A program made the position numbers and the translations under genes. Of a DNA stretch of 64,000 nt, positions 44,700 through 56,155 are shown piece by piece. Below the pieces are notes generated by a model, which searched no databases, was not told where the DNA came from, and was given only the letters and a program-made list of their open reading frames with translations. Position 1 is the stretch's first letter; each line of letters opens with the position of its first letter. The stretch comes from Acephala macrosclerotiorum. Its lineage: Eukaryota > Ascomycota > Leotiomycetes > Helotiales > Mollisiaceae. Where the stretch lies: NCBI GenBank assembly GCA_014904845.1, contig MU119301.1, forward strand, positions 1 through 64,000, written 5' to 3'.

Positions 44700-46320
44700 C
44701 AACTACGATCAACATCAACGCTCCACAACCGGCACGCATGACACCAACACCACTGAAGAGATTCGCAATGCTAGCAGGCCATCATCCAGAAGTTACCGAG
44801 TCCTCTAGTCGTACTTCACTGCCAGGCTGCGATCGGATTGAGTCGCCATACTGACTGATCCTCTTCTCAGCATCTCACCGTTCTCCGCAACACTGCACAA
44901 CCACCAACGCAACATCAATGCCGCAGAAGCTGCTCGCAATGCTCGCATATCAACACAATCAAATCTACGAGGCACTTTCAACGCAAGTTATCGCTCGGCT
45001 GTGATCGGTCTGGACTGCCAAACTGACTGACTTTTTTCCTCAGCATCACATCCTCCATCGCATTGCCATCGATAACCCTCAGAACGTGCTCGAGCACGAT
45101 TGCCAAAGAATTCGCGGAGCAATAGTTTTGGCCTCGACGCTCAGAGTCCTGTCTCATCATCGGTTTACCACAATGTGAATGGAGAAATACCTCGGAGGCC
45201 AGTACCACTCCATAGGCTAAGTCTGCCCTACATCTCTCAAGTTCTTGTTATTTTATTATTTTATTTTCGAAATGATGATACCGGCGCGCCTGCTTCTGAG
45301 CTCCTTCGGGAACAATGATGATAGGAGCCCTTGTCTGAACTATTTAGATTGCAAGAGCAGCAATGCTTTCGCGACCTATTGCGTCGCCTGCGCTAATGGT
45401 AGCAATAGGACAGCACATACTACTCCTGGTCTCAGAAAATGGCGAGGAACGAGTCTCGAGCATCTCGACTATGAAGTTGTTCTGCAAGGTCTCCAAGGTC
45501 CTGCCTCGTCATCACGGACATGAGGAGAGATCATAGGGCAGAAACATAGCAAGGTGAGTGTTTCTTGTCCGTTCGTATTGGTTCTTTTCCTATGATGAAT
45601 GGGCTCTTTCATACGACTTTACTTCCTGAGTTTCTCGGAAAAGTGTCGGAAAACCATCCTAGGGCACGTACGGGATGCTTTCTGGGGTGAAACAACTCAG
45701 CAATTTCTTTTGATAACGACTTGAAGGCAAAAGCTAACGGGTGCGTGATTCGTAGTACCCATTGTCTCAATCTCAGAACGAACGTGGAGCGAGTTTCGAG
45801 CATCCGAACGAACAGCATCGTCCTCAGCCCGGTCTCCAAGCCCAAGCTACTTCATCATCGAACAAGACACCCAGATGTATCGCGCTGCTCGCATGAGGTA
45901 TGGTACACACTATCTGGAAGCCGAGGGTTCTTCTGGCTTCAACCCCATTACGGGGTTTTGGGTCCAACCTAAAACAATGTAGAACCGCGAAAGAACAGTA
46001 CGTGCCATACTTCCTCCCTAATCCAAGCTACAATGATGATTCTGGCGTCCGTGTTTCTCCGAGTTCTTCGGAACGATGAAGATAAAAAACCAGTACGAAC
46101 TCTGATGCTTCAGCATCTTGACTACGCCTTCTCAGATTTGGGGAAAGACCGAGTAACTGACATCAAGCTCTACGAGCCTCTGCTAGTCTCTTCAATGTCT
46201 TGCCGGTATCATCATCGAACTCTCGTCTGCATTGGCACCGATCGAGGACTTTCAACTCTCGAAGTGATAAAGCTCTTGGCGAATATCGTCCATGCCACCT
46301 CGGACCTTTAGGAAAAGGAA
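44700..46320 (+). repeat. Diverged tandem repeats with coding-like pieces (decayed gene family or exon array)
   Basis: Segments near 45085, 45430, 45775 and 46120 resemble each other at DNA level (CTCAGAA..., CGAGCAT, GGTCTCCAAG, CATCATCG), about 345 bp apart. Weaker pieces near 44746 and 44912 suggest a basic period of about 172 bp. Plus-strand translations also agree: GTSLEH...GLQGPASSS near 45450 and GASFEH...GLQAQATSSS near 45790. NDDTG (45275) and NDDSG (46033) belong to another shared block. Splice-like signals exist: GTGAGT at 45554 to CGTAG at 45755 with a GCTAACG branch. In the exon after it (45756-45982) one frame reads SYFIIEQDTQMYRAARMRYG and ends NPITGFWVQPKTM. In-frame stops and frame changes between copies argue for decay, or for a multi-exon gene I could not resolve. 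Family not recognised. Confidence 0.4.
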
Positions 46321-49319
46321 ATGAGTGGATAACGGTAGGATTTCGGTTGCCCTTCGCCTTCATATGGCGCTGAAGCGGGCACTCAATGACTTCATGCGTA
46401 CGGCAGAATCACCTGGAAGGCGAAGGACATTGAAAAGAGACTAACATTCATCGAGTACAGAAAGCTTCAGAGAGATCTCCTTTGTAGGGTACGGCGAGCA
46501 ATACAAAGGAGCATAGAAACGAAGAGAGTACGATGCTAGTGTTGATGCTGAGGGAGGTTGAATGGCATGGAAGACCGCAAACGCGTATGATATGAAAAGT
46601 AGCGAGAGCGTCAAATTCTCTACCATGAAGTCCGAACCAAAAGAAGCATCGAATGACATATTTCTGCAATGAATATTCGAAAACGGCACCTCCAAGTGGA
46701 AGATATCTCAGGTAGAAGATACTCCAAGTGGATCATATCCAAAGTTTTGGAGAGAATAGCAGAGCAGGCTGAAGTTTGGTTGGGACTCTGATAAACTGCG
46801 GCAAAAATGCGTGAATGGCAATGGTCTTGAATGGGTGAACACAATGACTCATCAGTATTTAGCGAGTCATATTAAACGCATTCAGAGGTCTCCGTGCTTG
46901 ATCCAAAAACGAAGGACGAAGATGGCAACGTTCGAAGAGCTGAGCCCGACAAGATTCTACGCTGACTTGGGACAGAGAGTGTTTGACTTGTTTAGGAAAA
47001 GGATCAGCTCCTGATTGTGAAGAGAGAAGAATACATGGGAAAAAGGGAAGATCGATATCTTAGCATCTGGACTGCTGAACATACCTACCTAGTTACTAGG
47101 GTACCAGACAAAGGAAGATATGGTACCGCACATGACTCGACGCAAGAGATCGTAATTACAACAATATTGAAAGCGAGAAAGCCAGGTCTCGAAGAAAATG
47201 TGAAGCAACGATGCGATAGTGTTGTAAAGATGTGCTAAAGTTGAGGTTCAGAAATACTTAGTGTTCCGATGTCGTTGTAAGGAACGCAACTCAAAAGTTC
47301 CCCAAGATATTGAGCCCAACGAAACCTCTCTCCACAAACATCGCGATGCCAAAGTTGATCAAACGCAGGAAGCATCGACCCGACATCTCTCGTCTCTTAC
47401 CCATTTTGATGACCCCGCAGTAAATATCCGTGATTTGTTTCAATATCTGCGCTCTCGCACTCGTTCAAGTCTCGCAGAATCCCATTTCCCGGAACCTTCT
47501 CGTTCACGGCGACATCCGGAACTGGCAATTCTTGCGTGAAGACTCTTTGCGGTTCACAGATCCAGGGAAGGTGTGATGATGATCACTACATGGAGTTTCG
47601 AAGCGCGGGCCAACTTTAAAGTGCCACTCCATATTACTTCCAAGGATCGCGGACATTAAATACTTGGTATCTTATGCGAAACTTTTCGGGCGGCGGCAGC
47701 GCATCCATGGTAACTTCCTTATGGTGAAGGCATGTCCTGGAAGAAGAAGCAATCTGTTTCACGTGTGAGGGTGTCAAGCTTTGATATTGGGGCTCGACCC
47801 AAGAGTTCCTAAGACGGCTGGCAATATGGAAGGAGATGAGAGGGTTAGCGGGTCAGAGGATTTCTCTACTCTCACGGACCGGTCCTGTGGTTTCGGGAGG
47901 GACGTTTGCTGGTGTCAAACGATGCCATGCGATGCTAGCTGGTGATGCAAATTGCCGTGGGCTTGAAATTGTGGTCTTCATTTCCTCCACTCCGCCCATC
48001 ACAAACACTCCCGAGCTCTTAGGGGTTCGGAAAAGCTTGGCTCGTAAAAGCTTGGCGCGTGGCGCCGTGCTCGGGACGATTCAACCAATGAAGGGTGTTT
48101 CTCTCCTTGCAGGAAACGACGTTTCAAGTTTCAGCTCATCCATTGTGCTACTGGGACCTCCTTGCTGCAGCCTCCGATCATGGCCGTCGGCTACAAAGAG
48201 ACTTTCAAAAGTTGAGATGAGATTCATCGCATCGACGTCGACATGGATATCCGACCATCTTATCGTTTTCAACACTCTTGGCACAAAGAGCGTGACGGTT
48301 CGAGGCCCGAAAGGAAGGCGAAGATCCCCAGCTCTCCGTATCAATTCTATTCAGGGGAGATCCTATTCGGGACCTAATCGCATCGCTTAGCCAAGAGCTG
48401 ACTAGTTATATGCACCTCGATACCAGATTTTGCCTATCGGTCCATAACGGTGCCCGGCTGCGGCGTTGTCCAAGTTAAACAAACATCTCTGCCCAAATCA
48501 TCTCCGCGTCGTCACCTTGCAGTGGGGGCGGGTGATTTCAATGAAATGAAGTCTTACGAGTTGATGCGAATGCACCTCGATGGAGACTCTGTGCCTCTCG
48601 TTGTACAATCTTCTTTTGTCGTTATGCACAGCGTAAAGATATCTCTGTATATTTGGACGCCGAGTTCATCCCATCGTGTTTCACCAATCCGGTGGCTGAG
48701 CTCACCCAGCCAGAGGGCGAGAAAACATCTCGTACCTGACGATCCGCGCATCGTTACGGGCCACCATCTGGGCTCAGCGCCAATCAGCACGCCTGGCAGG
48801 CCTTGTCCCTGAAATATCCCAGGCGAGCCCCCTAATCAATTTTAGTTTTGCGCATGCTGCATGGCCCCTCTGCCCACACCCTCTCGCTGCCAATTCAGAT
48901 GGCGAGATCAAGGCCTCTTTTGGACCAGTATTATCAAAGGGTGTAGGATCCGCTCTGACCCGCATAGCTAATCCTGTTCTAGTCTCTTCCACCCTTGCCA
49001 GTGCAATCCGCGCTTCCCTTTTGTATTCTGCTCTCGCTCCTGATTCTTTTCCTCTTCTCTCTTCACCAAGATTTGTCTTGACCACTACAGTCCTTACGGT
49101 CGTTTGCAATAGATTTACTTTCATTTTCCAGCTACCGTCATTCTTTACGAGAGATCTCATTGCGAAATCGACTTTCGCTCGCTATACCCACTGTCCAAAT
49201 CTGCTCAAGTTTACGAACCAGTCTCTACGACTTCCCACGAAAAGGAAATATTGTTAGGAAGCATTGATTGCTGAAGAAGTCCGAAGGAAAGAATCTATCA
49301 ATCTCCAATACATCACAAC
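46321..49319. other. Gene-poor stretch upstream of the wall-protein gene
   Basis: Contains short open stretches (46811-47014, 47017-47238 and 47261-47539, plus) in three different frames that read somewhat like protein but have no good starts or splice joins, and a 184-codon ATG frame at 47836-48390 that was not accepted. A small direct duplication (two tandem GCTTGGCTCGT-like units near 48032-48062) is present. The last 350 bp are CT-rich promoter/leader of the gene at 49320. Confidence 0.35.
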
Positions 49320-50539
49320 ATGCAGTTCACCACCGCTTCTGTGGCCCTCTTCGCGGCTTTGGCCACCGCCCACCAGCATGCCCCTCAACACTTCCACCAC
49401 CGCCGTCAATACAACACCACGGCTTCTCAAACTACACTGACCGTCTACGCCACCTCGGTCCACACCATTACAAGCTGCGCGGCATCAATCACTGACTGCC
49501 CAGCTCGCGCCTCTGAGTCCACAAGTGAGATGGTTGTCACTGACACCGTTGAGATCTTCACCACTGTCTGCCCCGTTGCTGAGGCCGAGAGTGCTAGCTC
49601 TGCAATCCTTTCTTCATACACTTCATCCATTGCCAGTGCCTCGAACACTGCTGCGGGTGTCGTCTCAACCCCCGCATCCGGTGCTCCTTTCGGAACTGGT
49701 GTCGTTGGTGCTGTTAGCTCTTCAAAGGCCCTTGGTGCTGCCTCCTACCCATCTGCTCCTCTCGGAACTGGTGTGTCTTCCAGCGGTGCTCAAGTTACTG
49801 GCCCAAACAGTGGATCCGAATCTGTCGTCCTGACTTACACTCTGGGCTCTGGAACTTCAACCACTGTCGTTACCACCACCATCAAGCACACCCAAACTGC
49901 CACTGTCTACGCTACCCTCCCCACATCTGCGGCTGCCGGAGAGGCTACTGCTGGTGTTAGCGGAAAGGAGGGCAACGTTGCTACTTCATCATCCGAAAGC
50001 ACCTCCACCCTTACCGGAACCTTAACCTCTACCCGCTACGTTACCGTTCTCCCAGTGGCCTCCGGCTCAGCTGCTCTCGGAGCTGCTTCTGGTGTTTCTA
50101 GTGCCGCCGGATCCGCTTCGGGAGCAGCTGGCTGTGTTCCAGTCACTGTTACCGTTGCTCTCTCAACCGTCACTGTGGTACGTATCTCCCCCTTTCCATA
50201 AATTCTCAAAACTAACAATACCAGACTGAGACCGCCGCTGCTACCGGAACTGGTTCCGGCTATGGCTCCGGCTCATCAGGCACCATCTCCTCCGTTGAGG
50301 GCCAAAACCTTGCCGTCTCATCCGCAGTTGCCAGCGAGACCACCATCCTCAGCACCGCAACTGTCGTCCCAGTTCTCTCCACCGCTGCCCCATACAACAA
50401 CGGTACCGTCACTAGCACCAAGAAGAAGTGCTCTTCTGTCTTCCCTTCCTCGGGATTCATCAGCAAGGCTAAGCACACCGGTACTGCTCCAATCGCTAAG
50501 TCGACTGGCGGAGCTGCTGATAAGAGATGGTACTCTTAA
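49320..50539 (+). CDS. Secreted Ser/Thr-rich cell-wall-type protein
   Basis: Exons 49320-50177 and 50225-50539 join in phase (GTACGT...CCAG) to 390 residues. A clear signal peptide (MQFTTASVALFAALATAH) opens it. A His-rich stretch with a dibasic site (HHRRQ) follows, then a Cys-paired segment TLTVYATSVHTITSCA...DCP and VVTDTVEIFTTVCP, similar in style to fungal wall proteins of the CCG-6 kind. Most of the rest is Ser/Thr/Ala/Gly-rich and should be O-glycosylated. The tail ends with DKRWYS, a dibasic site near the C-terminus; no classic hydrophobic GPI tail is seen. Strong C-ending codon bias suggests high expression. Wall or extracellular location is inferred from composition. Confidence 0.83.
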
Positions 50540-52140
50540 ATCTCCCCTGTTGGGAGGAGTTGATATGGACAAATGGTTGACGAGGGGATGAAAACTTCTA
50601 CATTCTTGTTCTTAGATTTATTTTGTTCTTTGGACATTCTTATTTCTCTGTGATGATGATGGGAAATAGAATGATAGGTACCCCCGAACGACCTGTATCT
50701 TAACTTCTATTTACTACTGTCTGATCATAACTTATATTTTGCACGAGAAAGCTACAGCGAATTGCATCAACCAGCTGGAATGGGAAATCATGGCGTTTCA
50801 AGATCATTTTTTGAAAATCGGACTGGGAGGTCGTGTCCATGGCGATGGATGATTTGCTTATTTAAAGGTTAGATGGATATTCAGTCGAATGGAATTTCAC
50901 ATCTGTAACGTACCTACACGACTTTGCACGTCCTTTAAAATGATTATGATCGCTATGTATTTTATGATGCCTGCTGAGACCCTACCTTCTTGTATATATT
51001 CTCTACTTCTTGTGAATATGTGTATTCGAATTTCCATTTGTGAAGGTGCGTCTGGTCTGGTACAGGGTCCTTCCGTTTGCAAGGAAGACTGATGTATGAC
51101 AACATCGACGATACATGAGTAAGCCGATCACTCTCTGTGGAGCCTCTTATATGTTTGAAGAAAGAAAAGAAAAATGATCAAATTTAAAATCTTTCGTCTT
51201 AATTGGTGTCATGTTGGCTGCGATGAAATCCATACTCATTTTGGCAAAGATAAGGACACTTCGAGTCGAATGCCTTAAATTGTTTTGTGCACGAACACCT
51301 TGAGAGAGAACAATGAGATAGATACTGATATGAAAACAATGAAATGAAGTAGAATGATGAAGTCCTGCGCACTTGCGAATTGCTCTCGGGTGGGGTTCGA
51401 GAATACCGCCACGTGATGTCTCGTATATTTTACCGCCGCATGAATTCTGAGGATCTATTTCGAGGTTGTCATGACTCGGAAACTTCACCCTTTCCAGTCG
51501 TGATCTCCTTGCGATGACGCTGGGCGCGCTTGGTGGACAGAATCACAAGCAAAAGGAAGGCGGTAATAATGCGCCTCACCAGCCTCCCAAGGCAAGACAA
51601 CGCCAGAGTCACATTTGTATCACATGCCGAGTTTCAAGACTCGACTCACGGATGCTCGTCACGTTGAAGTGTTTGACCACAGCTGATGGAGGAATAGGAT
51701 AGTAAGAAGCAAGTATAAATTGATTCTGGTTGCTTCTTGGCCACCTCATGCTGCTCTGTAATCCTGGCACTTAAACGAAAGCGCTAGGCTCTATGTCCCG
51801 CATGCAACCAGCTTCTGACAACCTTCTCGACTTGACTCTTACGACATCCCCAAACCACCACCACCAACCTCCTCCATTTCTGCCTTTGACTTCTTGACGC
51901 ATTCCTTTCTATACGGGCTGAGGATCCTTGACTGATTGCGTTCTGTTGCCCTCATTGTTCGACTTCGATACCCCACTTTGCGCTTGCGAACAATCCGCGA
52001 CGGACGGAGAATACATTCATTTTCGACACACACACCTCATATCTTCTGTAGATAGCGTCATACTTCAATCGCACAGATAGAATACAACCAACGACTATTG
52101 CCACTACTATCTATTCCTCATTCGTCTCCCCACGACCCTC
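50540..52140. other. Intergenic region between tandem genes
   Basis: 3' UTR of the wall-protein gene, then about 1 kb without coding signal, then a CT-rich leader from about 51770 before the Tcp11-type gene. No RNA gene or repeat recognised. Confidence 0.45.
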
Positions 52141-55101
52141 ATGATGCGACGCGCCTCGGACGATCTCAGCGACCCAGATCGCAACCTGGTCGAGTCAACA
52201 GGACAGCCAGCAGCCGATATACCCGAAGATGGCGATTTAGATTTGATCACAGAAGAATCCAACGACCTCCGAATCCATACTCCCCCTCCTCGAATTGCAG
52301 CGCGCTTCTATCGTCCCTCGACAAACCGCCGCAAGTCTTCTGCCGCTTCCTCCCGTCGCAATTCTATATCCTCCGCTCATTCGCACCAGTCACACACCTC
52401 GAATCGCCATGGCGGAGTACAGAGTAACTATATCGCACAGCACCTGCGCCGTGCGTCGATTATCGAGGATCGGAAGGCGAGATTGGCAGACCGAGCAGCA
52501 CATGCAGAGAAAGTCAGACTTAGAGCTGCCCTTGCCAAGGCGGCACCTAGAAGCACCACAAACAGTGAGGAGAGAGCATTAGCTGCGCAGCAGGCTCGGG
52601 AGAAGAATCTTGCGGAAATCGTGGCAGCATGTGCAGAAGAAGTCAAAAGAGCGAAAGGGATCGCGGAGAGCATGAAGGAGAAGAGAGAGGCCGAAGGTAA
52701 GAAACTTCGGAGGGAGATGGAAGAGAAGCTTGCCGAGGCAGAGAGAAGGAGAGAGGAAATTCTGAACAGGAGCAACAAGAGAGGACGATCCTTGAGTCAA
52801 CCTAGGAAGAGCACTTCGCCGATGCCAGCCATTCGCGAGACCATCAGTGAATCGGCAGCTGCTTCTCGCATTCAGCAGAAGTGGAGGATACACCAGAGGT
52901 GGAAGGCTGTGAAGGGGTTCGCTGCACTGGGTCTTACGATTGACAGCGTGCGTGAAACTTCGTTCGAGGCTGTGGTTGATTTACTGGCTCAGGAAAGAGT
53001 CCTAGTAGCTACCGCACAAATTCTACGGATCTGTGGCTTGAAGGAAGGGGAGACTGGCTCGGTCAATGAAATGACCGCTGTCCGAACTTTCCTCAGCGCA
53101 TTTCTTATTCTTGGACATCCAACCCCAGTCCTCAGTAGTAAGGGAGACAACGGGGAGCAGCAGCAGGTGGGAGCGTTGCCAATGAGACGAGATGATCTAG
53201 CTAATCCACAGTTGCAGGACCTTGTAGCCAAGGCCCGGGATTTGCTTATCTCTTTTGAGAATGTCTTGTCACGGTTGAACGCTGCCAACAGCTATACGCC
53301 GCCTCCAGGACAGCTTTCCAATCTGTCCGAGGTGTATGCTGCTTTTTTCAATGCATTCATTGCATGGAAAGCTCGAGATTCCAGTACACTCATTGACATG
53401 ATGGTACTACAATTTGTTGAGCTAGATTCTATCTGGCAGTCTGTCAAGGACAGCACTGAGGAAGCCGTCACCGACTCGTATCGCGACGGTATCCGAGAAA
53501 ACCAGCTCAAGCTCATGGTCAGAATCAAACGACTCGCTGGTGCGCAAGAAGGGAAGAAGTTGATCACGAATGCTATTCGAGAGGCACGGAAGGCGAGAGC
53601 AGTCAAGAAGCCAGCAGGAGATTCTCGACCTCGAGCCGCAGGCTCCCCGCCGACCGATGCACCACCGCTTGCAGATCTTACAGCATCTAAACAGACTATC
53701 ACATCACATCTTCAGAGACTGACACCACCACCTACACCCCGCAAATCCCAACATTCTCACGCCGACGAGCTCCGCGTTGCTAGACCTCTCCTGCCACCAA
53801 ACAGAGTCGTCACTCATGAACTTGCTGTCAACCGAGAGTATCGTATCGAGGAAGATGCACTCGAAGAGAAGAGTGCTATCATGCAAGCCGTTTTCAATAG
53901 CATGCGTCAAGATGTTGCCCAAGGGAACAGCGGTCCCTGGATTCTGGCCATGGCAGAAAACATCAGAAGTCGCCTGCAACAACTCTTGAAAGAGGGCAAT
54001 TCAATGCACACTCTGATTGGGGAAGCTCTGGACAACGATGTTGTAGCTCGTGAGCTTCAGGGTGGCTCATTTTCTTACGAGAAGTTCTTCTCGTTCATGG
54101 CTGGTCTTCTCCCACGTCTATGTGCGCCTTTTAGAGATGCAGAGATCAAGGACATCGTGGAGAACAAGATGCAGACTGGTGATGTTGTCGATCGCCTGCA
54201 GGCATTGATGCATGGCATCGAGCTCATGCAACTCGACTATGCCAACTTCATGCTCCAGCAAGCATCAGCGACTGTTGTCAAGAATGCCATAGGATACGAG
54301 ACTGCTTCGTTTGGTCAATTCCTGGAAGAGACATCAAACGACCTCTCAGCGACCGAGAACGCATGGCGAGAAGCTAGAACGAAGGTTTTGGCTGAAGCAG
54401 CAAAGCGAGATCCCGAGAACATCAACTTGTCTAGAAGCAGACCGACACCAGAGAAAATCTGCGCACAAATGCTTGTAGATGTCTTCACATCTCTCGATAC
54501 CACCATCGCGATTCCAGAAACCTTACTCCTCGACTCCAAGCGCATCACCCGCATTCGAGTCGATCTACTCCGTATCGTCACCGCCGGCGCCATTCTCCTG
54601 CAGTGCAAGAACCTCCTCAAGCGTGACGTCCGCAGTCAATGGAAAGTCGAAGCTAGCCGAGTCATCGCCGTCCTCGAAAGCTCTAAGACCCCCGAGCAAG
54701 CAGGTCAAGGCATCCAAGCTGCCCTCGAATCCTCGCGGTCAATGCCAGCGGCGACAAAGAATCACATCAGAGAGCTCGTATCTCGAATCGTAGCGTCATT
54801 TGCCTCGATCGCCACTGGCACAACTGAACTAAGAGATCCGGTCATGAGGCTCTTGATGACGAGACTCAGGGGGCATATCTTTGCTCGTCTGGCGGCCAAC
54901 ACGGAGAAAGAGAAACTCAAGAGCGCAAGCACAGCGAGTGAGGATCTTGCAGGGAAGGGATTACCGGAATTTGTGCACAAAGTTGGTGCAATCGTGGAAG
55001 AGGTCTCGAAAGTGGGAAGTCTAGATAGAGAGAGCCATGGTGTCTGGTACGAAGTTGTGGCGAAGAAGGTTGAGGAGGCGGATACGCAGGCCGCGGTATG
55101 A
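52141..55101 (+). CDS. SOK1: Tcp11/Sok1-domain protein with IQ motif
   Basis: Intronless, 986 residues. The N-terminal 100 residues are Ser/Arg-rich. A long charged coiled coil covers about residues 105-215 (EKNLAEIVAACAEEVKRAKG, then EKREAEGKKLRREMEEKLAE). An IQ calmodulin-binding motif follows near residue 240 (AASRIQQKWRIHQRWKA). The Tcp11 region fills the C-terminal half: SFSYEKFFSFMAGLLPRLCA, VVDRLQALMHGIELMQLDYA, NAIGYETASFGQFLEETSND, and LRIVTAGAILLQCKNLL. Yeast Sok1 suppresses loss of PKA and mammalian TCP11 acts in cAMP signalling, so a role in cAMP/PKA signalling is likely but inferred. The IQ motif adds a possible calcium/calmodulin link. Confidence 0.88.
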   Translation: MMRRASDDLSDPDRNLVESTGQPAADIPEDGDLDLITEESNDLRIHTPPPRIAARFYRPSTNRRKSSAASSRRNSISSAHSHQSHTSNRHGGVQSNYIAQHLRRASIIEDRKARLADRAAHAEKVRLRAALAKAAPRSTTNSEERALAAQQAREKNLAEIVAACAEEVKRAKGIAESMKEKREAEGKKLRREMEEKLAEAERRREEILNRSNKRGRSLSQPRKSTSPMPAIRETISESAAASRIQQKWRIHQRWKAVKGFAALGLTIDSVRETSFEAVVDLLAQERVLVATAQILRICGLKEGETGSVNEMTAVRTFLSAFLILGHPTPVLSSKGDNGEQQQVGALPMRRDDLANPQLQDLVAKARDLLISFENVLSRLNAANSYTPPPGQLSNLSEVYAAFFNAFIAWKARDSSTLIDMMVLQFVELDSIWQSVKDSTEEAVTDSYRDGIRENQLKLMVRIKRLAGAQEGKKLITNAIREARKARAVKKPAGDSRPRAAGSPPTDAPPLADLTASKQTITSHLQRLTPPPTPRKSQHSHADELRVARPLLPPNRVVTHELAVNREYRIEEDALEEKSAIMQAVFNSMRQDVAQGNSGPWILAMAENIRSRLQQLLKEGNSMHTLIGEALDNDVVARELQGGSFSYEKFFSFMAGLLPRLCAPFRDAEIKDIVENKMQTGDVVDRLQALMHGIELMQLDYANFMLQQASATVVKNAIGYETASFGQFLEETSNDLSATENAWREARTKVLAEAAKRDPENINLSRSRPTPEKICAQMLVDVFTSLDTTIAIPETLLLDSKRITRIRVDLLRIVTAGAILLQCKNLLKRDVRSQWKVEASRVIAVLESSKTPEQAGQGIQAALESSRSMPAATKNHIRELVSRIVASFASIATGTTELRDPVMRLLMTRLRGHIFARLAANTEKEKLKSASTASEDLAGKGLPEFVHKVGAIVEEVSKVGSLDRESHGVWYEVVAKKVEEADTQAAV

Positions 55102-56155
55102 TATGGTTACTTTGCATGTCCTGATGTGCAGGGATGTCGGCATCGGAATAGCATTCCTCATTTATGTATGGCGTTTGGGTTGGGTAGATGGTGCATTGGC
55201 GTGGTGTTCTGGGACTTGGGCTGCGCCGGGCAACAGTATGATATGGGGAATTTGAACGTGTTACGATAGGTGAAGGAGGGGGTCTGGCTGGTGTAGTTTG
55301 GTCTGCTTTGCTTTGATTTGATACGGTTTCGTTTGGAAGGACAGCACACTGATACGGATATGATAATGATTCCCCTTTATGCGATTCGATGCAATGGGTC
55401 TGGGATGGGGGCAAAGGGGTGGGGGTGAGCGTTGCATTTCTGGGGGCATTGGCATTTGTATCTCTTGAGAACTTGAATGGATGCTCGGCTGAGCAATGAA
55501 ACTCATTTTATAATGTCTGATTTTTCGCTGTGAAGTGATTGTATAACCATAGGCATGAAGTATCTGGTGTGAACTGTTGATGAGGGTGTAGCCTTGCAAA
55601 CGGCATGAAGTCCTTCTAGCAGATGAAGGTGTTTTGCGGCTGTAGCCTCGTCGTGATTGTCTGTACTCATCTTGTGGCGTTCGTTCTCTTGCCCCTCATG
55701 AAAGTCTCATATCACATTTCGGACATTGGGTCTAGCTAATCGCGTTCACCTCAAGTTTCGTAGCACGAAGAAAATGGAAGAAGCAGCAGCAGATATAGGC
55801 ATTGATGGGTATCATTGATAACACTCTCTTACACAACTTTTCTACAGTTACAGATCCCTTACTTCTGTTTCGTAACCTGTACTCCATATTGTTCATCTCT
55901 AGCCTTCCAATAGAATAGGCTGGTACCTACAAAAGAAACTCCGGATGTGCAAGCAAGTGGCCAAAATGCCGAGAAATGACCTTGGTTCCTGGTAGAAGCC
56001 AGGTTGGTAAAATGCCGGCTCGTAAGAGTTCTGGTATTGGTTGTAATGGTGACTGGGGCTTGAGCCGTGATATTGTTGATGTATCCCAGCCTTGGGTATG
56101 GGGAAGGTTTGGCTGAGCGGTTGAGCTGTTGACTTGTCCGTAGAGGGGAGGGATT
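55102..56155. other. Intergenic region between convergent genes
   Basis: 3' flanks of the Tcp11-type gene (+) and ARP1 (-), with G/T-rich simple sequence near 55240-55460. No gene found. Confidence 0.45.

Noticed and set aside
47836..48390. 184-codon plus-strand ATG frame
   Set aside because: Composition looks random, there is no recognisable domain, and the opposite strand is also open (87 codons).
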